From contig ML978165.1 in assembly GCA_010015745.1 (NCBI GenBank), positions 186,001 to 250,000 on the forward strand: DNA of 64,000 bases, in the 5' to 3' direction. Each line of letters begins with the position of its first letter. Position 1 is the stretch's first letter. This document shows positions 54,411-64,000 of the stretch, piece by piece. The translations under genes and the position numbers were made by a program. The notes beneath the pieces were generated by a model. That model was given only the letters and a program-made list of their open reading frames with translations, ran no database searches and was not told the origin of the DNA. Source of the stretch: Setomelanomma holmii. Its lineage: Eukaryota; Ascomycota; Dothideomycetes; Pleosporales; Phaeosphaeriaceae.

Positions 54411-56905
54411 TTTTCAGTGTCCATATTACTGAGATGCTACGATTCCAGGAGCTGACAAATCTTTACATTGTCATCTCAAACCCGCGTACTGTGTTCCACC
54501 TAGCGGAATCTGATTATGGTTTCAAGACGACAAGCTTCCTCATTCAGCCGGCTGATGTCAATTTCAAAAGATTTAATCGGGCCCATCCCATTTCTTCTGA
54601 ATTTTTTTGGGATTCGTGGATCGGAGCATTGTTGAAGGAGAACAAGGGAGATGTTGGGCGCGATTTATATGCACAGTACCGCCAAGTCTCCAGTCGTCGT
54701 TACATGGATTGTGCTGTGGCTCGTCTTCTGGACATAACAGCATCTCTAGAGCTCGGTGCAACATATTGGATCATTTTTTGCTCGTTCGAGCAACGACACA
54801 TACTTCTTCGATGGAGAATCTTTCGACTTCGCTCGGCGAAGTATCGGAATAACAAGCCGGATATATTTTAATTTTGGTAAACTTTCCAGAACACCGACAC
54901 TCTCATCAATTTCACAGCTTGTGTTTTCAAGTGTCGGCCAGATTGTGTGTCTACTGGCAAGGAGAGTCTTCAAGACACCCATGAGGTTTATCTATCTGCA
55001 ACACACGGGCTGAACTCTTGCATCATAAAAGAAGTAAAAGTCAATGATGTCACAATCTCAAGCGCATATCATGAGCGAAATGCCTTTTGCCCAACAGCCG
55101 ACACATGCATTATTTGAGAAACATCTTCTCGTTCACAGCTCCTCCGTGTATTGGCTCTGACTGGTCTTGTCATTCGCTCAGTTAACCAGCTGCGAAAAAG
55201 AAACAGCCGCATGAGAACACATTCTTGGCATTTTGAGATTCAGAACGTGCTCATTCTGGACTTCTGCTTTCGTTGTGGGCGCAAAGGCGAGCAAACATTC
55301 GCCTTGCTTTTTTGCCTTTTGAACTCTGCCAAACAACATGAAACAGAACTACCTTTGGTTTTGGCAGATGTGAGGACGCGCCGTGCGTATGGATGCAAAG
55401 CTTAGGTGAAAGCCCTCGGGAGATTTATACTCTGAAGACAACGCGCGCAGGTCCGTTTGGAAGAGTCCCACAGTGATGCTCAGGACATCCGCACTTCACT
55501 GCTCTTCGCCGACATCATAATCCTATGGGCTCACTTTTGGGGCTCATCGTTCCCCAACTTCGTGACTCTGTCCTCGATTCTTTTCTCCTTCGATCGCTCT
55601 GTTATTGTCTTCCGGCCAAATAATACTCCTACCTTACATTCGCAGGAAGCTGCTGCTCTTTTTAGAGCCAGAGAAGAAACTTGATCGCAACAATCTAGAA
55701 AGAGTGCTCTTCGCGGAGAAAGGTAGTTAGCTGGGTCATTGCTTCCGCTAAATAATTCAGGCGATACCCATGTTAGTTGTAGGCTGCCATTTCGAACCAA
55801 CAGGGAGGACAAACAAGAACTCATGTTCGTGCAGTCTTGGACAAGCCAAGACTCCATGAAGCTATTCTGGCTTGCTTTTAGAGATTGCGTCCGGAAAGTG
55901 TACTTGGTGATGAAGACAGCAGAGACACCAAGGGAAATATATATACGCTGTGCCAGACCTAGGGAAGGACATGTCAGCACTCGCGATTTGTTTCGACCTC
56001 TGGCAACCTTGGGCTACGCGGCAAATACGCTGCTGTGTTGGACTTAAGCATCATGAAATTAAGCTGCCGATTCTTTCGTGCCGAGCATTTGTCGCGAGTG
56101 AGGGATTTTCGAGTGCGCCATTCCCCGCTCCGCACATTTATGGATTTTCGTCTTGAATTGGACTCGATCCGTATCTCTGATCCAGAGCTTGCATACGCTT
56201 TTCCTTCCGAATGTATCCTCGATGGCACGTCTTCTTAGAACTCATGATTTGTGGCCTAATAACTTGGAAGGCAAGTCGCCACCGACATGTGCTGCTGCTC
56301 GTAGTATTTCGAGGATCGCAAGGCTAACACCATCGCACTGTTTCCATGATATTTCTTTCCGAGTCCAAGGGACCAGAAATCTCTGTGGAGTTTCACCATA
56401 CAGCTTTGGTCCGAGAAAGCGCGAGTTGCTCTGAACGAGAAGAAGCTGAACATGCGGAAGGAGGTTTACATACTTCCCTGGTCTGGAGGCATATGCTTTT
56501 TCGGCCGTTGTCCATTATACAATGCGTCGATCTGCCCGAAATTTGGACACATCATGATACTTGCAGACATCAAACACTCAGAATCATTTTTGCAAAGCAA
56601 GTAATGCATCTCCAGCCGACCCTAATTCAGGCCTAATGCATATCCATCCAGCTCAATGCCTGCGCAAAACGCCCAAGCACCCTGTAATGCCCTCGTATCC
56701 TATACTCATACACGATATGTCCAGCTCAATCCATGCTAGCCCAAACAATGACCAATGAAAGCGCCATGCTCCAGCCCATGCCAGGTACGGCCGTAACGAA
56801 CTGTATCGTACCAATGTCTCTGTCCCAACACCCGCTCCAACCATTTGAAAATTCTATCGCCTGCTACGTGGCTTCGAACCGGAGAAGTCCTGTGCCAATC
56901 GCACA

Positions 56906-59900
56906 TCACCAGAAACTACACCAGCCAATGTAATGCTGACACAAGTTCTCCAAATTCGTCGCCTCCTGGATCAACCTCGCAACCTGATCTTCCACGTTCT
57001 GCTCTTCATTCGGCTTGCCGTCTTTACCCGTAAGTTTCTCCTTGACGCGCGACAAGACTTGCAACGCCCTTGCGTTTTGTACTTCCTTGGCTTCTACGTC
57101 ATTGGCGGGAAGGGCGACTGAGCTGCGGTGTCGGCGCGGTTGTAGGGAGGAGATGGGGTCTGCAGAAGAGGAGTGAATGTCGCCCATGATGGATTGGCGG
57201 CGTTCGGAAGGGAAGTTTGGCTCGGGTGGGGAGGCGGTGTGGTGGAGACGCCATGTCAGTAAGGGGTCGTGGATGAACTATTGCGGTAGTTAGCAAAGGC
57301 AATCTTCAAATATGTAAATACTCAAAACAGCACTTACAGCTTCCAAAACCGCCATGACACTCTCTTTGTTACTCCTCAGTACCCTCATGACATGCTCACA
57401 CGTAGTACGATAACTGCCCTCGATGTTGCTAACTTCCATGGCATACGTGAGCATACGAGTGAGACGGAACGGCACGCGCTCCGGGTACTTTTCTCTATGC
57501 ATCGCCACCTCGAAGCAGTCGCCGAAATCGATATGTACTATTTTACCCGTGACACGGTCGAGCATGAGATTGGAAGGATGGCGATCACCAAGGCCGAGAA
57601 TGTAACCGACCATGGACATAACGGCGAGCGAGCGCGTATAATTAGTACGGCGGTCGAGCCATGCTTCAGATGACTTGGATTTGAGCCAGAGAACACGGTA
57701 CAGATCTTGTCCTGTGGTATTGTCGAGTGCGTAGCCGAAGACCTCGACCTTTTGCATGAGAGTGAGGCAGTCGTAATCAGGCGCCATTTGTAGCATGATG
57801 CGGTGCTCAATATTGAGCAAAATCTTTCGACTGTCGCGATACTCTCGGATGAGTACATGCAGGGTGTCACTGTTAGGAACGAAGCCCAGCAAACCGGACT
57901 GCGTGCTAAGCGGAACGGCAGCGTAGCGCTGAATGTTAAGATGGCGCTTCCGAGATTCGACATCGTTGGCGAGCAGAGTATTGCACAAACCGAAAAGCTG
58001 CATGACACGCTCATCCTGGCGAATATCTTCGTGGCCCTTGAGAATGTGGGTGTGTGCTTTACCATCACTGCCACGCATCTCCAACTTCCTCGGTCGCTGC
58101 TTTGATTGTATGACAGAAGCCACTGGGTCGAAAGAGATGATTCGAATCACGGGCTTGCCAACACGGTACGTTCCAGGAACCGCAAGCTCAAGGTCATGCG
58201 CATCCTTGAGTTTCGGCGAGACATACTGCAACTCGAGCGTCATCAGGGATGGCAATTGCCTTGCAATCTTCCGGAAGACTTGGTAGTAGAGATCCCAAGC
58301 CTGATTGAGGTCGCCTATCTCCCCAGAGGTTCTGAACGTGTTGCACCAGTCGCGGGCTTCCTGGAGTTCGCGACCGAACGATTGAATGAAGGAGATCTCG
58401 CGCAGTGTCTCGGGGCCCTTATCAAGCATGGCGTGAAGAGGCGCCAACGTCGCGAACATACCATCGATGTTGTGATCGCCGAAGTAAAGTCGACTCGCCT
58501 CTTCTAGGCCTTCATGCCACTGCTCGTGCCAGAGCACCGCAATACGAATGAGCTCATGGCTGACCAGATCGGCCTGCTCTACTAGACGTGGAGAGTGTTC
58601 GCGCATTGCCTCCATGAGTTCTTTGGCGGATCGTTGCCTTCTAGAGACATCCGACTTCATCGACACTGTCAGAGGGAAGACCAGCGCCTGAGGATGAGCT
58701 TTGCCGACTTCGGTCAGAAGCTGATGGATCGACTGTCGAACCGTCGGATTAGGCTGGTTGATTCGCGCTAGTAGCTGAGGAATGACTTCGAGCCAAGTGT
58801 CGATTGGCACCGATTTCGTCCCCTCAGAAATTGTCCTGTTGACTTCCGATAATCCACCATGACTGAACCATAGGGTAAGCAGACGAAGCGTATCTTGAAG
58901 CGAGCTACTAGACGACAACGCGATAGACTTGAAAAAGCCATGGATAGCCGGGACCACATGATCGTGCACCATGTTCGAGGGTACATCTGTGGTTTCTCGA
59001 TCTGCCTTGGATGTGATGGAGTTGATAACTTCGAAGTTGGCCAGGGCCCAGGCGTGCCATGCCTTGTACCAGTTCTGGTTGTATCGTGTAGCAGCGGCAT
59101 ACGCAGATAGTATCTCGTGTACAAACTCGTGCTCCCACTCGCCATCTTGCAGCTCCTGTTGCCAGTCGCCTTGCTTGAGGTAGCACTTCGCAAGCAGTCG
59201 ATGATGTTCAGCAAGCTCTGACGGTGACACTCCCATGCCGGAGCCATTGAGCATGCTTGAACCATTTATGCCAATGTGACCGTTAGTCGCAGCGAACGGG
59301 TTCAAGTTGTTGAAGTGCTGACTATTAGCTATGCCATTCATGCCATTTCCGGCCATCATTGGGTTAGCAGCCGCCCTCGCTCTCATCGCAAGGTCGTCGG
59401 AGAGTCGAGACGTGAAGTCTTTCATCGAGTCGAGGGCCTCTTGCTTGAAGTTGACATCCGCCCACATGTACTTGTACGTCGCATACGCTACCGGATGTGG
59501 GATCTTATGCCCATGTTCGCGCACATACTCGACAACCCTGCCGTCGCCCGAGCCCTCGATGTCTAGCAATTTCTGTAGCGCTTTGTTTGCAAGGTTCATT
59601 CTGTTATTCTTGCGGCAAAGATTGGTGTACTTGATCCACATATCGGTGCCTTCATGCGGTGTAATGACGAGTTGGCGAACCTTCATCATGCGCTGCCAGA
59701 CCTCTGGGTTTGGTTGCAGACCCTTAAGACGCTTCATCCAGGTCTTTCGCATACTAGCTTGCTTGTCCTTGTTGTTCTCGTTTTGCTTGTACTGCATGAT
59801 CTCCTCGAGCTCTGCTAGCATCTGCACGCGGATCATCGGAAGATATGCGCGTTGATACGATTCTCCGAGGAGCGAGCTGAGCTCCGTGTCAAGCCCCTTT

Positions 59901-62900
59901 CTCGCTTTCGCAATCTCGTCGATGGCGATTTCGAAGCGGTTGTTGTGGATATTAAGAATGGACGCGAAGAACGCTCGGTCAGGCGACTGCTCCTTCATGA
60001 CGCTCAGGTATGAGTCCATGTCTGCGAATTTTCCAAGACCCCACGAAGCCGTCGCAGCAAGCGGTGCTATCGCCTTACGATACTCCTGACCTGCATTGGC
60101 CCACTTTTCCTTTGAAAGCGTCGATAGAAGATCCCATTCACCCAGCGCATGCAAACAGCGCATCTTGCCCATGGTGATCTCGAAAGAATCTCCTTCCCGC
60201 TTCTCACGGTCTTGATATGATTGCAGTGCCTCGTCCCATCGTTGCAGCTTCTCGTACCAAGTCTCCTTGAGCTCTACGTCATTGTAGTGTTGCGCTTTTC
60301 GCAGGATACCAAACGCAGCATCCGTCTGCTGAAGCTGGTTGTTGATGCTGATGAGAGCCTCCACAGCGTTGGAGTTCTGCTCGGCATTGAACTCGAGTTC
60401 CTTGTAATGCAGCGCCTTCGCGAATGCATGGCACTTCCCAGCGTACATTCCCAAGATACGCACATCGATCGGAAGGGCTTTGTCGTCGTGCTCCATGAAC
60501 TCAGCCAGATTCAGGAGGATTTGCAGGATTTCGGGAGGTATATTCGGCGATGTGAGTGCCGTCTCGATGGATCGCACAAGCTCTTCCTGGTACTGATCGT
60601 AAAGTTCCGTCCAACACGAGACGAACGCCGAGTTGAATAGAATCCTGGCAATCGGGTTATAGACACTTCCAAGAGGCGTGCAAGCACGGAGCGCCTGCTG
60701 AGGAGACTCCCTCAGCAGCTCTACACTAAATCTCCGCATCCACTCGATCCAGTCCTCCTTTGTTGTCTTCGAAGAGGCTTCCCAAGCTTGCTTGAGATGC
60801 TGCTGATTGACCGCCAGCTTCTTAGTCAGAATCTCTGCAGGATTGAGATCTTCGTCGTCTTCGCCGTATCGCTCATCAGGACTCAGATCTTGCGGAAGTG
60901 GCTCGCCTTTCTGCAGCTTTGAAACGATGCGACCATAGTTCTCATGTGGAACCTTGTGAGTAATAAGGATCTTGTTGACTGTGGGGACAAAGTGAACATA
61001 GTCAGGACCGAGTTGGAAGATGAGTGCGCAAAGCGTCTCAAGAGCCGTTTGCTTAAGCGATGGTTCTGATCCAGAGAGAACTCGGCAAAGTGGATGTATG
61101 ATGCGTGCAGCGAACTCCGAGACGTTGACCTGTTTCGACAGACGACCTAGCGTCTCTATCGCTAGTCTCCGAATGTGCATTGGCTGTCCTGGCTTGTCGA
61201 ACATCTTGACCATAACGGGGATAATCAAGTGCATGTACTCCTCTGCACTCGATCCGAAGATGAGGAAAGCATGTAGCACCCTTTCGGAAGGCAGTCGCTT
61301 GCCGGTCTGATCAGAGTCCAGCACACTAAGCATAAGCGGCAGCACATCCGCCAGGTAGACTTTGAATTCTCCTTCAAGTGAGCGAGCAATAGCTTCAATA
61401 AGTGACAAGATGGTAGCTTGTAGCTGTGGACTGCTGCTCCAATACTCTTTGATAGTGGAAAGTATACTCGGCAGGTATGGGCGAATATGTTGGCGCACGA
61501 TTTTGACCAGCTGGCTAAGCTGGTTGAAGTAGCCTTCCGAGCGTCCCGCTGGCGTAGCACGAATGACCTGCAGAAAACCCGGCACAACTTGGTTGAGGAA
61601 CGGGACACACTTGAGACCCATGGTGGCGTAGATGTTCATAACAGCGTCGACGATGGAGGAGTGGAACTGTGTTAGGGATGGATCCTTGAGCAATCCCATA
61701 AGTGTGCTGATGACGATCGTCGGATAGTACTCCTCGTTGGAAGGGGTGATGCCTTGCATGATAAGCGAGACATCAGTGACGGCTTGTGCTTCCATGATGA
61801 GATGCTTGTCGGGCGACTGCTCCATGATCTTCTGATATTCGTCTGGATCGAGCGCACCGAGGGTACCCATGAGTCTGACAGTCTCCCGCCTCAACTCGCC
61901 CTCGGGCTCTGTCTTGACAATGTTCATGAGGATGTTCATCAGTTCCGGATAGTCTCTGTACGGCTCAATAACGTATCCAGCGTTCGTCGCCAACTGGCCA
62001 AGCGCTCTCAGGGCAGAAAAGCGCTTCGAATCTGAGCTCATATCCTGCATGAACTCAAGAATAACAGGCATAAGCTCCGGAATGTACTTGATCATGCCCT
62101 CGCCCCCGACTGTGGCAAGGTCGCCGATAGCCTTGAGAGTAGTTGAAGCGACTTCCGGATTTGGGTCTTTTGACTTTGGCAGTAGGACTGTGACGATGGG
62201 ATCGACGAGTGGCTTGATAAGACTGTCCGCAGCACCCACGAGACTGCTAATCAGTTGAGCGCTCTCCTCTTTACTACGCGGACTGTTGGCGTAGTTGACC
62301 TCTGTAAGCAATTGCAGCAGAACCTTGCGCAGTGAAGGAAAGACGTAGGCTGGGTTGACAGACGTCAGCCTGCCGATAATCGACATTGCCGCTTCGCGAA
62401 TAACGAAGACCTCGTCGTTCAATGCCAGGAACAGCGTCCTGACATTATCCGCCTTGCCCAGATGGCGATCGAAACGAGCGTCCAGTGCAAGCAAAACCTC
62501 GTACCGAATGTCGGGATCGACATCGCCGACGCCTACCGTGAGTAGCTTCTCGATGATATCGCCGACGACCTTGGTAGCGTGCGTACTAGTCTGATGTACT
62601 ATAGGATCCTTGACAAACAGCTGACAGCAGGTCAGAGCGGCGCGTTTCCGAATCTCAGGATTGTCTGCCTCGACATAGCGTATGGCGACGTCGCGAACAA
62701 ACTCGTTGAGCACGTGGCCGGTGAAGTCAAAACTGCCGAGGGTATGCAGTGCCAATGCGATCTCAGCCTCTTTCGGGGCAATCGTCTGAGGGTCTTTGTG
62801 GTCTCGCGTCCATATTTGCGGAGGCTGTGATATCTGATAGGGACTACCTAAAGGTAAGAAGTGCCTGCCGGCGAGGATCTGACTAAGAAGATCGAGGAGC

Positions 62901-64000
62901 TTCTCCTGGATCAGCGGCCGAGATGGTGGTACGTAATGGGCCATATCGACAAGCGCCTGGAATAGCGAATCGCTGAGTCCACAGGAGAAGATTGGCTCTA
63001 GTAAACGCTCGACGCTCTTCGTGAGAGCCTGGCCAACGGCTGCTGCGATCATGCTGAGACACTGAAAGATCGGCGCCTCGTTGATGGCCACCTTGTTTCG
63101 TGCTTTCGCAAGCAGACCTTCCTGTATGAAACCTAGAATGCCATCGAGGTACGGCGATATAGCAACGCCCACAGCATTTGCAATCTGCCCAATTGCGACG
63201 AAGGCCTTGTCGCGGTCGCGATCCTTTCTTATAAGCCCTTGCAGATGCAACATGCACGGGTGTAGATACTTCGTCGCAAACTCCGTTGGTGAATAACCAG
63301 CGAGAATTGGAATGATTAGTACCACCTCTCTGCGAACCAACGTATCCCGATGATCCTTGTACTTCAGCACCGTGTCCACCGTCTCCTTGTATTTCTGCTC
63401 ATTCATGAACATGGGGCTTTTGTCCAGCAGCTCCTTCATAGTGAGCAGGGATCCGTGTATCGCCTCGTTGGACCCAATTTGGAAGCCGCGCAGAATTTCG
63501 TCGTACACCTTGCCGAACCACAGCTGGCGCATCTGCGAGTCGCGCGGGGATATGATCTCGAAACAGGCGCTGATGGCTTCGGCGGCTGACTCTCTTATGA
63601 GCACCTTGGGGTCGCGGAGGGCCACCCAGATGACCTCGAAGATCTGCGCAATCCACTGGTACATGAGCGTTGGTGAGTTCTTGGCCAGTTCGCGGAGGAT
63701 GAGCACGGCAGCAAAGCGGCGGTTCTCGTTGCGCTCTAGTTGTAGCCATTCTAGCGCACCTTTGACCTCAGCCTCTACCAGCTCTGCTGTCAGTGTTCCG
63801 CCAGGCTTCGCCAGCCGTCCAAGAGCTTTTGCTGCGACGACCATGGCTGTAGTGTCCTGCCCGCGCATGACCGCCCTAAGGTATGACGCGAACCGCGTCG
63901 TCTTCTGACCTGCATCGTCGCCGCGGAAGTCGATGAGGGCATTGAGCGCGTGGATGCCGCCGATGCGTTCGTTGGAGTCGCTGCCCGTGACGATGAGGTT
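56906..64000 (-). CDS. TOR: TOR kinase (PIKK), 5' end beyond the window
   Basis: Two exons are visible: from the right edge (phase 0, open beyond base 64000) to 57338, and 57277-56906, about 2,344 residues. From the N-terminus: HEAT repeats starting SDSNERIGGIHALNALIDF, further HEATs to about residue 1,150, then FAT domain, FRB (VLWHEQWHEGLEEASRLYF), and the PI3K-like kinase domain with HILKGHEDIRQDERVMQLF, the catalytic GLGDRHPSNLMLDR and HIDFGDCFEVAM. The last exon ends with the FATC domain LIQEATNLENLCQHYIGWCSFW, fully present. TOR is the catalytic subunit of TORC1/TORC2, coupling nutrients to growth. Only some tens of N-terminal residues and the start are missing. The long first coding frame has no intron for 6.6 kb. 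Confidence 0.96.

Larger units (their letters stand above)
53219..56905. other. 3.7-kb gene-poor region between Aquarius and TOR
   Basis: No gene with a recognisable domain on either strand. The frames present (for example 162 codons from 54383, 96-150 codons elsewhere) overlap each other, and composition is AT-richer than in neighbouring genes. A copy of a dispersed repeat lies at 54351. A 52-codon ORF at 54136 has a clean start. The region may hold decayed genes or repeats; I cannot identify any. Confidence 0.45.

Noticed and set aside
54383..54871. 162-codon frame in the gene-poor region
   Set aside because: It begins in the dispersed repeat fragment and has no domain; kept only as part of the unexplained region.

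Overview
The window is nuclear DNA of a filamentous ascomycete (Pezizomycotina). Many genes are split by introns of about 45-60 nt with GTAWGT donors, CTAAC-like branch sites and YAG acceptors. The gene set (fungal seipin, TOF1, betaine-lipid synthase, complex I 20.9 kDa subunit, HET-domain protein) and the hypothetical proteins fit a dothideomycete best, but the class is an inference and I cannot name a species.

Layout, left to right. 1-2.2 kb: 3' end of a regulator-like gene and a C2H2 zinc-finger gene. 2.2-6.7 kb: a zf-PARP nuclear protein divergent from a large predicted mitochondrial protein. 6.7-11.9 kb: a long spacer with a strong hairpin, then an acidic nuclear-type protein with a PP1-docking motif. 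11.9-20.5 kb: seipin, a UMP/CMP-kinase-like gene and a MAK32-type pfkB gene (divergent, each broken by one in-frame TAG), TFB2, a seven-exon hotdog thioesterase, a small ORF and mitochondrial 3-hydroxyacyl-CoA dehydrogenase. 20.8-30 kb: TOF1 and three unrecognised proteins. 30.7-38.3 kb: PEX14 (with a 7-nt exon), a decayed HET gene, a ferric-reductase-like protein, enoyl-CoA hydratase and RER1. 38.9-45.4 kb: betaine-lipid synthase BTA1, a 15-bp tandem repeat, RPT5 and a tRNA-Arg(CCG). 45.6-53.2 kb: trimethyllysine dioxygenase, complex I 20.9 kDa subunit and the spliceosomal helicase Aquarius/Cwf11. 53.2-56.9 kb: gene-poor. 56.9-64 kb: TOR kinase, whose N-terminus lies beyond the right edge.

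Most genes are housekeeping and in conserved form. Several concern lipids: seipin (lipid droplets), PEX14 (peroxisome import), hydratase and dehydrogenase (beta-oxidation), an acyl-CoA-thioesterase-type protein, carnitine synthesis and betaine lipids. Nothing suggests co-regulation. Five gene pairs share divergent spacers of 240-370 bp.

The most unusual observation is the neighbouring kinase pair at 13.56-15.88 kb. In both genes the conserved reading frame runs through a single UAG. No plausible intron removes either stop. Parallel decay and UAG recoding or RNA editing are the competing explanations. Exons as short as 7 and 9 nt, needed to keep conserved motifs, are the second point of interest. 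No complete mobile element, CRISPR array or rRNA gene was seen.
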